NCBI RefSeq assembly: GCF_000981225.1
Contig: NZ_LAJC01000001.1
Location: 167,303 to 231,302, forward strand
Direction of reading: 5' to 3'
Origin: Allosalinactinospora lopnorensis
Lineage (GTDB): Bacteria; Actinomycetota; Actinomycetes; Streptosporangiales; Streptosporangiaceae
Length of the DNA stretch: 64,000 bases
The notes under the pieces were generated by a model. The model saw only the letters and a program-made list of their open reading frames with translations, did no database searches and was not told where the DNA came from. A program made the position numbers and the translations under genes. This document shows positions 33,884-45,956 of this stretch, piece after piece. Each line of letters starts with the position of its first letter. Within the stretch, counting starts at the first letter, position 1.

Positions 33884-35881
33884 GTGATCGGACGCCTTCC
33901 CATTCTCGACGTGTATCCCGCTCTCGACTGCGGCACGGCCAAAGCCGCCGTCGGCGAGACCTTCCCCGTTCGGGCGACCGTGCTCCGCGAAGGGCACGGA
34001 TCCCCCAGCGCCGGGGTCGTCCTCTACGACCCCGACGGCCGCCGGTACGGGCACCAGGAAATGCGTGAGGTCGCGCCCGGCAGCGATCGTTACGGCACCG
34101 ACGTCGCCCTCCCCCGTGAGGGCCGCTGGACGTTCACCATCGAGGCGTGGGCCGACCCCTTCGCGGACTGGCGGCGCAGCGCGGAGATCAAAGTCCCGTT
34201 GGGACAGGACACCGAGTTGATGCTCGAGGAGGGGGCGCGGCTGTTCGAGCGCGCCGCGCGCCGGGTGCCCAGCCGCCCGGACCTGGCGCGGGTCGCCGCC
34301 GGACTGCGCGACACCTCCCTGACGGCCGCCGGGCGGCTGACCCTCGCCACCGCCCCGGAGGTCGTCGACCGGCTCTCGGAGTCGCCGATCCGCGAGCTGC
34401 TCACGCGCTCCAAGCGGTTTCCCGTCATGGTGCACCGCAGACGGGCGCTGGTCGGTTCGTGGTACGAGTTCTTCCCCCGCTCCGAAGGGGCGGTCCTCGA
34501 CGGCGCCGACGGCCGGCGGCGATCGGGCACCTTCGCCACCGCCGCCAAGCGGCTGCCCGCGATCGCCGACATGGGATTCGACGTCGTCTATCTGCCGCCG
34601 ATCCACCCGATCGGCCACTCCTTCCGCAAGGGGCCCAACAACACCCCGCACACCCGGCTCGCCGACCCGGCGACCGCCGGCCCTGGCTCGGTCTGGGCGA
34701 TCGGCTCACCCGACGGCGGCCACGACGCGATCCACCCCGATCTCGGCGATATCGGCGACTTCGACGACTTCGTCGCCGAAGCGCGCGGCCACGGGTTGGA
34801 GATCGCGCTGGATCTGGCGCTGCAGTGCTCACCGGACCACCCTTGGGTACGCGAGCACCCGGAATGGTTCCGCATCCGTGCCGACGGCTCGATCGCGCAT
34901 GCCGAGAACCCGCCGAAGAAGTACCAGGACATCTACCCCCTGGACTTCGACACCGACCCTGAGGGCATCTACGCCGAGGTGCTGCGGACCGTGCGGTACT
35001 GGATGTCGCACGGCGTGCGCATCTTCCGCGTGGACAACCCACACACGAAACCGGTGGCCTTCTGGGAGCGGCTGCTCGGCGAGATCGCCGAGACCGACCC
35101 GGACGTCCTGTTCCTCTCCGAGGCCTTCACCCGCCCGGCGATGCTGAAAACGCTGGCGAAAATCGGCTTCCACCAGTCCTACACCTATTTCACCTGGCGC
35201 AACACCAAGAAGGAGATCGAGTCCTACCTGAGGGAGCTCAGCGAGGAATCGTCCGCCTACCTGCGGCCGAATCTCTTCGTCAACACGCCCGACATCCTCA
35301 CCGCTTATCTGCAGAACGGCGGCAGGCCCGCTTTTGAGATCCGGGCGGTGCTCGCCTCCCTGCTCTCACCGACGTGGGGAGTTTATTCCGGGTACGAGCT
35401 CTGTGAGAATACCGCGGTAGCTCCGGGGAGCGAAGAGTATCTCGACTCCGAGAAATACCAATACAAGCCACGGGACTGGGACGCGGCCGAAGCGTCCGAA
35501 ATGACAATCACACCGCTACTTCGCAGGTTAAACTTTCTCCGACGAAAGCACCCTGCACTGCAGGAACTGCGCAACCTGCGGTTCCACCATGTGGATCAGC
35601 CAGAGCTGATCTGTTTCTCCAAGTACCTGGCCGGAGCAGGGGCCCGGGGGGACGACGACATCATCCTGGCCGTCGTCAACCTCGATCCGCACCGCACACA
35701 CGAGGCAACGGTGCGGCTGGACATGCCCGCTCTCGGGCTCTCTTCCGACGACACGTTCACCGCGACGGACCAATTGTCGGGCGAATCCTATAGCTGGGGA
35801 GAGGCGAACTATGTCCGCCTTGACCCGGCTTCCCAGACCGCGCACGTATTCACAGTCACTTTTGCCGGATCGGCCCCGTAG
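33884..35881 (+). CDS. glgE: alpha-1,4-glucan:maltose-1-phosphate maltosyltransferase
   Basis: GlgE extends alpha-glucan with maltose from maltose-1-phosphate, the committed step of the GlgE pathway. The 665-residue product (GTG 33884, reading VIGRLPILDVYPALDCG) has the usual length. A beta-rich N-terminal domain precedes the GH13 barrel: FDVVYLPPIHPIGHSFRKG, nucleophile Asp in RIFRVDNPHTKP, acid/base Glu in VLFLSEAFTRP. In-frame codons before the GTG are not conserved. The ribosome binding site is weak. It heads the rightward operon glgE-treS-mak-glgB. Confidence 0.96.
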   Translation: MIGRLPILDVYPALDCGTAKAAVGETFPVRATVLREGHGSPSAGVVLYDPDGRRYGHQEMREVAPGSDRYGTDVALPREGRWTFTIEAWADPFADWRRSAEIKVPLGQDTELMLEEGARLFERAARRVPSRPDLARVAAGLRDTSLTAAGRLTLATAPEVVDRLSESPIRELLTRSKRFPVMVHRRRALVGSWYEFFPRSEGAVLDGADGRRRSGTFATAAKRLPAIADMGFDVVYLPPIHPIGHSFRKGPNNTPHTRLADPATAGPGSVWAIGSPDGGHDAIHPDLGDIGDFDDFVAEARGHGLEIALDLALQCSPDHPWVREHPEWFRIRADGSIAHAENPPKKYQDIYPLDFDTDPEGIYAEVLRTVRYWMSHGVRIFRVDNPHTKPVAFWERLLGEIAETDPDVLFLSEAFTRPAMLKTLAKIGFHQSYTYFTWRNTKKEIESYLRELSEESSAYLRPNLFVNTPDILTAYLQNGGRPAFEIRAVLASLLSPTWGVYSGYELCENTAVAPGSEEYLDSEKYQYKPRDWDAAEASEMTITPLLRRLNFLRRKHPALQELRNLRFHHVDQPELICFSKYLAGAGARGDDDIILAVVNLDPHRTHEATVRLDMPALGLSSDDTFTATDQLSGESYSWGEANYVRLDPASQTAHVFTVTFAGSAP

Positions 35882-35942
35882 CCGGGCCGCGAATGGGGAT
35901 CTCCGGCGGAACGCACTGGAACGCCAACTGGTGGAGTAGTTC

Positions 35943-37784
35943 GTGACCACACCCGAGTCGGTGCCAGACACCAGCCTCACGCCCTCCGCGGCCGTGCCCG
36001 ATACATTCACCCACGAGAAGCCACGCGCTCCCTATTGGTACAAACACGCCGTCTTCTACGAGGTACTCGTCCGCGGTTTCTACGACTCCAACGGCGACGG
36101 AACCGGGGATATTCGCGGGCTGATCGAGAAACTCGATTACCTCGACTGGCTCGGGATCGACTGCATCTGGCTGCTGCCGATCTACGAGTCGCCCCTGCGC
36201 GATGGCGGCTACGACATCTCCGACTACATGAAGCTCCTGCCCGAGTTCGGGCAGATCGCCGACTTCGTGGAGCTGGTGGAGCAGGCGCACGAGCGCGGAC
36301 TCCGGGTGATCGCCGACCTCGTCATGAACCACACCAGCGACCAGCACCCCTGGTTCCAGGCCTCCCGCCAGGACCCCGACGGGCCCTACGGCGACTTCTA
36401 CGTCTGGTCCCACACCACTGAGCGCTACACCGACGCCCGCGTCATCTTCGTCGACACCGAGACCTCCAACTGGACCTACGACGAGGTACGCGGCCAGCAC
36501 TACTGGCACCGGTTCTTCTCGCACCAGCCCGACCTCAACTTCGAGAACCCCGCGGTCCAGGAGGCGATCCTCGAAGTCCTCCGCTTCTGGCTGGACCTGG
36601 GCATCGACGGCTTCCGCCTGGACGCCGTGCCCTACCTGTACGAACGCGAGGGCACCAACTGCGAGAACCTCAAGGAGACACACGAGTTCCTGAAGCGGAT
36701 CCGCGCGGAGGTCGACCGCCTCTACCCCGACCGGGTGCTGCTCAGCGAGGCCAACCAGTGGCCGACCGACGTCGTCGACTACTTCGGCGACTTCGAGTCC
36801 GGCGGCGACGAGTGCCACATGAACTTCCACTTCCCGCTGATGCCGCGAATGTTCATGGCCGTCCGCCGCGAGCAGCGCTACCCGATCTCGGAGATCCTCG
36901 CCCAGACGCCGCGGATCCCGCGCAACTGCCAGTGGGCGATATTCCTGCGGAACCACGACGAGCTCACGCTCGAAATGGTGACCGACGAGGAGCGCGACTA
37001 CATGTACGCCGAGTACGCCAAGGATCCGCGGATGCGCGCCAACGTCGGCATCCGGCGGCGGCTCGCTCCTCTGCTCGACAACGACAAGAACCAGATCGAG
37101 TTGTTCACCGCCCTGCTGCTCTCCCTGCCCGGCTCGCCCGTCCTCTACTACGGAGACGAGATCGGTATGGGCGACAACATCTGGCTGGGCGACCGCGACG
37201 CCGTGCGCACTCCGATGCAGTGGACCTCGGACCGCAACGCGGGCTTCTCGCGATGCGACCCCGCACGGCTCTACCTGCCGCTGATTCTCGACCCGATCTA
37301 CGGCTACCAGGCCCTCAACGTCGAAGCGCAGCGCGACAACCCCGGATCGATGCTGAACTGGACGCGCAAGATGATCCAGATCCGCAAACGCCACCCGGTC
37401 TTCGGCACCGGAGACTTCACCGAGCTGCACGCGAGCAATCCCAGCGTGCTGGCGTTCGTGCGGGAATACGGGGACGACCGCATGCTGTGCGTCAACAACC
37501 TGTCGCGCTTTCCGCAGCCGGTGGAGTTGGACCTGCGACGGTTCGAAGGCGTCACCCCGATCGAATGCGTCGGGGGCGTGCGCTTTCCGGCCGTCGGCGA
37601 GCTCCCGTACCTGCTCACGCTGCCCGGCCACGGCTTCTACTGGTTTCAGCTTCCACCGGTGGACGAGGCGGAAGGGCCGGCGCAAGAAGACTGGGCCCGG
37701 CATACGACGCCCGTGTCGCACCGGACGGATATGGAGGCGATCGCCCAGCGCATCGCGTCCTCCACGGTCCCGGCGCGGACCTAG
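35943..37784 (+). CDS. treS: trehalose synthase / maltose alpha-D-glucosyltransferase
   Basis: TreS interconverts trehalose and maltose; in this operon it supplies maltose to Mak. The 613-residue protein starts at GTG 35943 with GGTGGAG upstream and ends with the TreS beta-domain. GH13 residues are intact: [11 protein letters not shown], nucleophile [13 protein letters not shown], acid/base [12 protein letters not shown], and [11 protein letters not shown]. The kinase domain sometimes fused to TreS is absent because mak follows as a separate gene, 27 bp on. Confidence 0.97.
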   Translation: MTTPESVPDTSLTPSAAVPDTFTHEKPRAPYWYKHAVFYEVLVRGFYDSNGDGTGDIRGLIEKLDYLDWLGIDCIWLLPIYESPLRDGGYDISDYMKLLPEFGQIADFVELVEQAHERGLRVIADLVMNHTSDQHPWFQASRQDPDGPYGDFYVWSHTTERYTDARVIFVDTETSNWTYDEVRGQHYWHRFFSHQPDLNFENPAVQEAILEVLRFWLDLGIDGFRLDAVPYLYEREGTNCENLKETHEFLKRIRAEVDRLYPDRVLLSEANQWPTDVVDYFGDFESGGDECHMNFHFPLMPRMFMAVRREQRYPISEILAQTPRIPRNCQWAIFLRNHDELTLEMVTDEERDYMYAEYAKDPRMRANVGIRRRLAPLLDNDKNQIELFTALLLSLPGSPVLYYGDEIGMGDNIWLGDRDAVRTPMQWTSDRNAGFSRCDPARLYLPLILDPIYGYQALNVEAQRDNPGSMLNWTRKMIQIRKRHPVFGTGDFTELHASNPSVLAFVREYGDDRMLCVNNLSRFPQPVELDLRRFEGVTPIECVGGVRFPAVGELPYLLTLPGHGFYWFQLPPVDEAEGPAQEDWARHTTPVSHRTDMEAIAQRIASSTVPART

Positions 37785-37811
37785 GCGAGAAGGGAAACGG
37801 ACCTCTCAGAT

Positions 37812-39185
37812 ATGACCCAGCTTGAGGAGCTCCTCGTCGGCTGGATCCCGCGGCAGCGGTGGTTCGCCGGGAAGGGGGTACCGATCGAGAAGGTGATGGT
37901 CGAGGCGGAGCATACGGTCGTCACCGGTGAAACGGGGCTGCGCCTGCTGGTGGTGAATGTCGGCCAGCGCGACTGTACCTCCCGATACCAGGTGCTCCTC
38001 GGTCTGCGCCCCGAGGGAACGCTGCGCTCCGAGCTCAGCCACGCCGTGATCGGCGTGTGCGAGCTACCGGGGCGCGGCCTCCCTTGCACGGTCTACGACG
38101 CCGCTCACGACTCCGAGCTGATGTCGCGGCTGCTGGAGCACATCGCCGAAGGGGCGGGGGACGGCTCGCTCCGCTCCTGTCCCATCCCCGGCACCGTTGT
38201 CCGCACGGGGCTGCGCAGTCTGGTTCTCACCGGAGAGCAGTCGAACACCTCCGTGATCTACGGAGAGGACTATGTCCTCAAGATCTTCCGCAGGCTGTGG
38301 CCGGGCTACAACCCCGATCTGGAGCTCAACGCGGCTCTGGCCGGGTCGCCGTTCGTGTCCCCGCCGCACGGCTGGATCGAGACCGACCTCAGCGACCAGG
38401 GGCGCCCGGTCCCCACGACGCTGGCGATGCTCCAGGAGTACCTGCGCACCGCGACAGACGGCTGGGTCCTGGCCGCCACCAGTGTCCGCGACCTGTACGC
38501 CGAACCCGCCACTCCCCCTGGTGCCGCCGGCGGGGACTTCGCCGGTGAAGCAGAACGGCTCGGCGCCGCCACCGCGGCGGTCCACCAGGACCTGGCCCGG
38601 CAACTGCCGACCGACGTCCTCTCCCGCCACGCGCTGCGGGAGCTCGCCCGGTCGATGAACGACCGGCTACGCCGGGCCGCCGAGGAGGTTCCGCAGCTCA
38701 AGCCCTACACCGGTGCGCTGGGATCCGCGTTCTCGGCATTCGCCGAGGTCGATGAGCCGTTGCCGGTGCAGCGGGTGCACGGCGACTACCACCTGGGCCA
38801 GGTGGTGCGCACCGACACCGGGTGGGTGCTGCTGGACTTCGAGGGCGAACCCGCCGCCCCCATCGGTGAACGGCAGCGCCTGTCCAGCCCGTTGCGGGAC
38901 GTCGCCGGGATGCTGCGCTCGTTCGACTACGCGGCCCGCTACCAGCTCATCGGAAACGCCTACGAGGACGAACTGGCGCCGGTGGCACGCGCGTGGGCCC
39001 GCCGCAACCGCGAGGCGTTCTGCGCGGGCTACGCCTTCGGCGGCGGCGTCGACCCGGAGAAACACCAGGTCATGCTGCGTGCGTTCGAATACGACAAGGC
39101 GGTCTACGAGGTCATGTACGAGTCCCGCAACCGCCCCTCGTGGCTGCGTATTCCGTTGGACTCCATCGCGGCGCTGGCGGTGTGA
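37812..39185 (+). CDS. mak: maltokinase
   Basis: Mak (Pep2) phosphorylates maltose at C1 with ATP, giving the GlgE donor. The 457-residue protein starts [20 protein letters not shown] at ATG 37812. Aminoglycoside-phosphotransferase-like signatures are present: [16 protein letters not shown] (catalytic Asp) and [10 protein letters not shown] (Mg-binding Asp). The N-terminal cap domain is complete. It lies between treS and glgB. Confidence 0.95.
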   Translation: MTQLEELLVGWIPRQRWFAGKGVPIEKVMVEAEHTVVTGETGLRLLVVNVGQRDCTSRYQVLLGLRPEGTLRSELSHAVIGVCELPGRGLPCTVYDAAHDSELMSRLLEHIAEGAGDGSLRSCPIPGTVVRTGLRSLVLTGEQSNTSVIYGEDYVLKIFRRLWPGYNPDLELNAALAGSPFVSPPHGWIETDLSDQGRPVPTTLAMLQEYLRTATDGWVLAATSVRDLYAEPATPPGAAGGDFAGEAERLGAATAAVHQDLARQLPTDVLSRHALRELARSMNDRLRRAAEEVPQLKPYTGALGSAFSAFAEVDEPLPVQRVHGDYHLGQVVRTDTGWVLLDFEGEPAAPIGERQRLSSPLRDVAGMLRSFDYAARYQLIGNAYEDELAPVARAWARRNREAFCAGYAFGGGVDPEKHQVMLRAFEYDKAVYEVMYESRNRPSWLRIPLDSIAALAV

Positions 39186-39315
39186 ACCGGAGCCGCAGCG
39201 CCCGCACCGCGACACGGCGGGCACGAGAACCACAGATCGAAAGCCCGATACGAACAGACGACCGTGGACGACCCCGGCAACGGGAGCCACGCCAAGGCTT
39301 GGAGATGAGCCCGGC

Positions 39316-41516
<2,201 letters not shown>

Positions 41517-41534
41517 CACCGCACTGAGCTCGCG

Positions 41535-41572
41535 GAGACCGGATCTTCCCACCGCCGGGACGACCCGGTCTC
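41535..41572 (+). terminator. weak hairpin after glgB
   Basis: GAGACCGG (41535-41542) and CCGGTCTC (41565-41572) are an 8-bp dyad with a long loop, beginning 18 bp after the glgB stop. Confidence 0.35.
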
Positions 41573-41627
41573 ATCAAGGTCACCGGTTCACCGAGCCTTC
41601 TGCGGCCCCGCCGGAGACGAGGGAGAG

Positions 41628-41668
41628 GCCCCGCGTGCGGCCGGGGCCGTGCGGGCCGGCCCGCACGG
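41628..41668. terminator. paired GC hairpins between convergent genes
   Basis: A GGCCCCG/CGGGGCC stem (41628-41648) overlaps a perfect 22-bp palindrome, 41647-41668, centred on GGCC. They lie between the convergent glgB and lipoprotein genes, 26 bp past the lipoprotein stop, and probably end that transcript. Confidence 0.55.
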
Positions 41669-41694
41669 GGCGAGGTACAGCGGGAGGCGCGCGG

Positions 41695-42366
41695 TCAGGA
41701 ATTGTACTCGGTGACGTCCATCGATTCGGCGATCTCGTCGTAGGTCGTCCGGTACTGGCTGTCGACCGAACCGGCGTAGACGGCGACGTCGGATTGGGGC
41801 AGGTACCACAGCAGGACCTCGAACGTGTCGCCGTTCTCGCAGGTCACCTCCCAGGCCCGGTGATGCGACTTGAGGCCGTCGGCGTGTGTGGCCAGCCCCT
41901 GCTCGTCTCCGACCTGCACCTGCTCGGCGTTCTCGACGCCCACGCCGTTCTCGCCGGTGGTGTTCAGGCTGCGGCACTCGTTGGGGGTGGAGGCCCAGCC
42001 GTTCGGCTTGTCGAAGGCGGCGCCCTTCTTCGGCCAGTTCTTCGGATCGTTCTTGGCCGCCTTCGGGAGCACCTGGACCGCGCCGTAGCCGCACTCGTTC
42101 TGGCCCGGCGGGCGCAGGCAGAGCTGGTTGTTCTCCTTGTCGACCTCCCAGTCCTCGGGCGCGCCGATCTTCACTCCGGCGATGTCGACAGCGACGAGGT
42201 CGTCGGGCGCCGGGGGCTTCGCCGCCGGAACCGCTTCACTGTAGGCCGGATCGGGACCGTTGCCGCCCCCGCCACCGCACCCGGCCAGTACCAGAGCTGC
42301 GAAGGCCGCGGCGCCGAATGCCGGGGTGCCCGCTGTGAACCGCGCTCGGCCGGTCGTGCCAGACAT
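41695..42366 (-). CDS. putative secreted lipoprotein, unknown function
   Basis: The 223-residue product starts at ATG 42366 after AGAAGGGAA. It has a type II signal: a basic start, hydrophobic AAFAALVLAGC, lipobox LAGC with the lipid cysteine at about 30, then a glycine run. The mature part has several cysteines (QLCLRPPGQNEC, PNECRSL, VTCENG) that could form disulfides. No catalytic motif is recognised. It is divergent from sppA over 102 bp; a functional link is not evident. Confidence 0.8.
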   Translation of the reverse strand: MSGTTGRARFTAGTPAFGAAAFAALVLAGCGGGGGNGPDPAYSEAVPAAKPPAPDDLVAVDIAGVKIGAPEDWEVDKENNQLCLRPPGQNECGYGAVQVLPKAAKNDPKNWPKKGAAFDKPNGWASTPNECRSLNTTGENGVGVENAEQVQVGDEQGLATHADGLKSHHRAWEVTCENGDTFEVLLWYLPQSDVAVYAGSVDSQYRTTYDEIAESMDVTEYNS

Positions 42367-42468
42367 GCGATTCCCTTCTGCGTCCACGTTTGACCTCACT
42401 GACGATAGCGGGCCATCAAGCTGCGCGTGCCACCCCACACCCCGGCTGTTGACGACTAGCCTGAGAGC

Positions 42469-44190
42469 ATGGTGGATGCCGTGAAACTCATCGAACCCCT
42501 GTCCCAGATCCGCCGGCGGCGGAACCTCCCCCTGATACTCGAGCTCGACCTCACCGACGGGCTCACCGAGGAGGCCCCTGGTGACCCCCTCGGACAGATC
42601 ATCTCGAAGCGGCGGCAGCGGCTCTCCGATGTCGTCGAGGGGATCCGCCGCGGTGCGCGGGACCCCCGGGTTCGCGCGCTGATCGCCAGAATCGACGGCA
42701 AGCCGCTGGGATTCGCCCAGGTGCAGGAACTGCGCAGGGCGGTCGCCGCGTTCCGCGCCGCCGGAAAGACCACGGTCGCCTGGAGCGAGTCCTTCGGAGA
42801 GTTCGGCCCGGGAACGGTGCCCTACTACCTTGCCACGGCGTTCGACGAGATCGTGCTGCTGCCCTCCGGGACGCTCGGGCTGACCGGGGTCAGCGTCAAC
42901 ACCACGTTCTTCCGGGACGCGGTCGAAAAGCTCGGCGTGGAGTACGAGGTCGGCGCGCGGCACGAGTACAAGACCGCCGTCAACAGGTTCACGGAACAGG
43001 GGTTCACCGAGCCGCACCGCGAGGCCACCGGACGGATCGTCGAGTCGCTGAACGACCAGATCACCGAGGGCATCGCCAAGCGGCGCGGGCTGACCCCCGA
43101 GCAGGTCCGCACGCTCATCGACCGCGGACCGTTCCTCGCCGCCGAAGCGATGGAGGAAGGGCTCGTCGACCGGCTGGCCTACCGCGACGAGATCTACGCC
43201 GACCTGCGCGACCGGTTCCGTTCCGGCCAGGACGGCATCAGCGTCGAGCCGCACCTGCAGTTCGTCTCCCGCTACCAGCGCAGGCAGGCGCTCGCCGGCC
43301 GGATACCGACCGCGCAGCGCGGCGGCTACATCGCCCTCATCTCCGGGGCGGGGCTGATCACCACCGGCCGCAGCCACCGTTCTCCACTGGGGGGTACCGT
43401 GCTGGGCTCCGACACGCTGGCAGCGGCGTTCCGAGCCGCACGGCGCGACCCGCATGTGCGCGCGGTGGTCTTCCGGGTGGACAGCCGCGGCGGCTCCCCG
43501 GTCGCTTCCGACGTCATCCGCCGCGAGGCCAGGATGACCAGCGAGGCCGGCACCCCCGTGATCGCCACGATGGGGGACTTCGCCGGATCCGGCGGCTACT
43601 ACGTCACACTCGGCGCCGACGCCATCGTCGCCCAGCCGGGCACGCTTACCGGCTCCATCGGGGTGTACATGGGCAAGGCGGTGCTGTCCGGCCTGATGGA
43701 CAAGCTCGGGGTGAGCACGGAGTCCATCGACGGCGGCGAGCACGCCGGCATGTTCCACAGCGGCCGCCAGTTCAGCGAGTCCGAGTGGCGGCGCATCAAC
43801 GCGATGCTCGACCACGTCTACGACGACTTCACGGTCAAGGTCGCCGAGGCGCGCGGCATGACACGGGAGCAGGTGCACGAACTCGCGCGCGGGCGCGTGT
43901 GGACCGGCAGGGACGCCTACGAAGGCGGCCTGGTCGACGAGCTCGGCGGCCTGGAGACCGCCGTGCGGCTGGCACGGGAGAAGGCCGGGCTGCCCGCCGG
44001 CACGAACCTGCGGTCCTACCCGCAGACGAACCCGCTCGAACGGATGCTGCCCGCCGAGTCCAGCGAGGACAGGGCGGCCACCGCCCAACTGCGGCCGGCC
44101 TCGTGGGGATCGCTCGCGCAGCTCTCGGCCGAGATCGGACTGCCCGCCGCCGGACCGCTGGTCATGCCCGGGAACTGGGAGATCCGTTGA
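42469..44190 (+). CDS. sppA: signal peptide peptidase SppA (long, tandem S49 form)
   Basis: This membrane-associated serine protease cleaves residual signal peptides. At 573 residues it has two S49 domains as in the long 67-kDa type. The catalytic lysine is K168 (GARHEYKTAVNRF) in the first and the serine S374 (GDFAGSGGYYVTLGAD) in the second. It lacks an obvious N-terminal membrane segment, unlike the E. coli enzyme, so attachment may be peripheral. The ATG at 42469 is followed by GTG; no strong Shine-Dalgarno. Its TGA overlaps the TTG of the next gene, indicating an operon. Confidence 0.92.
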   Translation: MVDAVKLIEPLSQIRRRRNLPLILELDLTDGLTEEAPGDPLGQIISKRRQRLSDVVEGIRRGARDPRVRALIARIDGKPLGFAQVQELRRAVAAFRAAGKTTVAWSESFGEFGPGTVPYYLATAFDEIVLLPSGTLGLTGVSVNTTFFRDAVEKLGVEYEVGARHEYKTAVNRFTEQGFTEPHREATGRIVESLNDQITEGIAKRRGLTPEQVRTLIDRGPFLAAEAMEEGLVDRLAYRDEIYADLRDRFRSGQDGISVEPHLQFVSRYQRRQALAGRIPTAQRGGYIALISGAGLITTGRSHRSPLGGTVLGSDTLAAAFRAARRDPHVRAVVFRVDSRGGSPVASDVIRREARMTSEAGTPVIATMGDFAGSGGYYVTLGADAIVAQPGTLTGSIGVYMGKAVLSGLMDKLGVSTESIDGGEHAGMFHSGRQFSESEWRRINAMLDHVYDDFTVKVAEARGMTREQVHELARGRVWTGRDAYEGGLVDELGGLETAVRLAREKAGLPAGTNLRSYPQTNPLERMLPAESSEDRAATAQLRPASWGSLAQLSAEIGLPAAGPLVMPGNWEIR

Positions 44191-44714
44191 CCCCTAACCC
44201 GCAGCGCGACCCCGTCGGTTTCGCACCGGCGGAGTTCACCGAGACCGTGGGACGGTTCGCCACCGGCGTGACCGTGGTCACGGTCCACGACGAACTGGAC
44301 GACATCGGAAGTACGGTGAGCGCGTTCTCGTCGGTCTCCGCCGAACCCCCCATGGTCATGGTCTGCGTGATCAACACCAGCTATCTCTGCGAGGTCATGG
44401 ACGCGCAGGGGTGCTTCGCGGTCAACGTACTCGGCTCCCAGCACCGGGCGATCGCCGGGCGGTTCGCCGCCGAAGGACGCCCCAGCGCCCGCCTGCTGGT
44501 GGCCGGGGAACCGCACCACCGGGGGGAGCACACGGGTGCGCTGGTCCTGGACGACGCGATCGCGGCACTGGAGTGTTCGGTGGTGCGGCGTGTTCCGGCC
44601 GGCGACCACATCGCCTACCTCGCAGAGGTGACGTCTCTGCCGCCCGTGGGCGGCCTACCGGCCGAAATGTCGCCGTTGATCAGGTATGCGGGGCGGTACC
44701 GCACTCTGGGCTGA
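44187..44714 (+). CDS. flavin reductase-like (FMN-binding split-barrel) protein
   Basis: The 175-residue protein starts at TTG 44187, overlapping the sppA stop; GGGAG lies five bases upstream. It shows the flavin-reductase fold: FTETVGRFATGVTVVT, STVSAFSSVSAEPPMVMVCV, CFAVNVLGSQHRAIAGRFA and the HIAYLAEV strand. Homologues reduce FMN/FAD with NAD(P)H for two-component monooxygenases, but no monooxygenase is adjacent. Substrate and partner are unknown. Confidence 0.87.
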   Translation: MTPNPQRDPVGFAPAEFTETVGRFATGVTVVTVHDELDDIGSTVSAFSSVSAEPPMVMVCVINTSYLCEVMDAQGCFAVNVLGSQHRAIAGRFAAEGRPSARLLVAGEPHHRGEHTGALVLDDAIAALECSVVRRVPAGDHIAYLAEVTSLPPVGGLPAEMSPLIRYAGRYRTLG

Positions 44715-44779
44715 GACAAACTCTCTGGAGAGGTCACACCCCCTCACCCGGTGCGACCGTTTCCCGGCGGGGAGGTACT

Positions 44780-44810
44780 TGCCGACCCCGACCGGTCCCG
44801 CGTTGTAATT
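44780..44810 (+). promoter_or_regulatory. probable promoter for the leaderless peptide
   Basis: TTGCCG (44780-44785), a 19-bp spacer and TGTAAT (44805-44810). Transcription would start about six bases later, at the A of the ATG at 44816, as expected for a leaderless mRNA. The spacer is longer than ideal. Confidence 0.4.
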
Positions 44811-44815
44811 CCCCC

Positions 44816-44884
44816 ATGGAAGGCTTCTACGCGTTTCTGGGGATCATCTTGTTCGGAGTGATCCTCGCTCTCATCCTCCTCTAG
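44816..44884 (+). CDS. 22-residue hydrophobic membrane peptide
   Basis: ATG 44816 to TAG 44884 encodes MEGFYAFLGIILFGVILAL plus ILL. After an acidic first turn, the whole chain is one membrane helix. There is no Shine-Dalgarno, but a -10-like TGTAAT is placed for a leaderless transcript, and a hairpin (44891-44911) begins seven bases past the stop. Promoter, ORF and terminator together make a compact unit of about 130 bp. Small single-helix peptides of this type usually modulate larger membrane complexes, but no partner is indicated. Not recognised as a known family. Confidence 0.5.
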   Translation: MEGFYAFLGIILFGVILALILL

Positions 44885-44890
44885 GAACAA

Positions 44891-44911
44891 GCGAGCGGAA
44901 CGCCCGCTCGC
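44891..44911 (+). terminator. hairpin after the 22-residue peptide
   Basis: GCGAGCGG (44891-44898) and CCGCTCGC (44904-44911) pair over 8 bp with a 5-nt loop, directly after the small ORF. Confidence 0.55.
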
Positions 44912-44953
44912 GGGAGTGCGGTGGCCGCAGGCGCCGCGCAGCGGGCGTTCGGT

Positions 44954-44984
44954 CCGCCGCCCCGCCGGACGACCGGGGCGGCGG
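44954..44984 (-). terminator. terminator of the osmoprotectant operon
   Basis: CCGCCGCCCCG (44954-44964) pairs exactly with 44974-44984 around a 9-nt loop, five bases past the stop of the substrate-binding protein. Confidence 0.65.
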
Positions 44985-44988
44985 CTCC

Positions 44989-45897
44989 TCAGTCCAGGCC
45001 CGCCGACTGCAGCCAGTCCGCGGCCACGGCGTCGGCGTCCTCGTGGTCGATACCGACCCGTTCGTTGAGCTCGCGGAGGTCCTCGGTGCTGAGTTCCGCG
45101 GAGACGGCGTTGAGCGCCTCGCGGGCCGTGTCGCTGACATCGTCGCTGTGGACCAGAGGAGTGACGTTCTGGGCGCCGAAGAGGTTCTCGGGGTCCTCCA
45201 AGGGAACGAAATCGTAGGCCGCGATCGAGGCGTCCGCCGTGAAGACGTTCGCCGCCTGGATGTCGTCGCCGTCGAGCGCCTCCGGGATTATCCCCGCCTC
45301 CAGCGAACGGAAGTCCTCGAATTCCACGCCGTAGGTGCTCTCCAGGCCGGGCAGTCCCTGCGCGCGGGTCTCGAACTCGGGCGGCCCGCCGATCACCATC
45401 TCCCCGGCGACATCGGTGAGGTCGGCGATGGTCTCCAGGTCGTGCTGCTCGGCGGTCTCCCGGGTAACGGTCACCGAGTCCTTGCTCTGGGCGGGGGCTG
45501 AGTCGAGGATCTCCAGTTCCTCCGGCAGCGCCTCCCGCACTCTTTCGTTGGTCTCCTCGGTGGTACCGACCTCGGATTCGGGGTCGAGGTGGTACAGGAT
45601 GGCGCCGTTGTACTCGGGAAACACCGAGAGGCTGCCGTCCTCGACCTGCTCCCAGTAGACCTCGCGGCTGCCGATGTTGAGGTGGGTCTCGACCTGTTCG
45701 CCCTCGGCCTCCAGCGCCTGTGCGTAGATCTCGGCGATCAGGGTGCTCTCCGGGAAGTCTGCCGAGCCGACCACGATTCGGCTCTGGTCGCCACCGGAGC
45801 CCTCGTCCTCGCTGCTATAGGGGTCGGTGCCCGCGCAGGCGCTCAGCACCAGCAGAACGGGGAAGCCGGCGGCCGTGAGCCGTGTCGGGATGCGCAT
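44989..45897 (-). CDS. osmoprotectant (glycine betaine/choline) ABC transporter substrate-binding lipoprotein
   Basis: This extracytoplasmic receptor has 302 residues. A type II signal ends at LLVLSAC, lipobox LSAC with the cysteine near residue 21. The OpuAC/ProX-type fold is indicated by IVVGSADFPESTLIAEIYAQAL, NIGSREVYWEQVEDGSLSVF, PEYNGAILYHL and AANVFTADASIAAYDFVPL. It lies 60 bp after the second permease as the last gene of the operon. The exact ligand, betaine, choline or carnitine, cannot be read from the sequence. Confidence 0.9.
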   Translation of the reverse strand: MRIPTRLTAAGFPVLLVLSACAGTDPYSSEDEGSGGDQSRIVVGSADFPESTLIAEIYAQALEAEGEQVETHLNIGSREVYWEQVEDGSLSVFPEYNGAILYHLDPESEVGTTEETNERVREALPEELEILDSAPAQSKDSVTVTRETAEQHDLETIADLTDVAGEMVIGGPPEFETRAQGLPGLESTYGVEFEDFRSLEAGIIPEALDGDDIQAANVFTADASIAAYDFVPLEDPENLFGAQNVTPLVHSDDVSDTAREALNAVSAELSTEDLRELNERVGIDHEDADAVAADWLQSAGLD

Positions 45898-45956
45898 GAC
45901 GTACCTTCTTCTCTCACGGGGTTGTCGGGGACGATCGGACTACGGGCAGCCTCGGG

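Noticed and set aside
41695..44088. Large minus-strand frame spanning the lipoprotein and sppA
   Set aside because: Only the 223-residue lipoprotein at its end has start, signal and lipobox; the rest is antisense to SppA.
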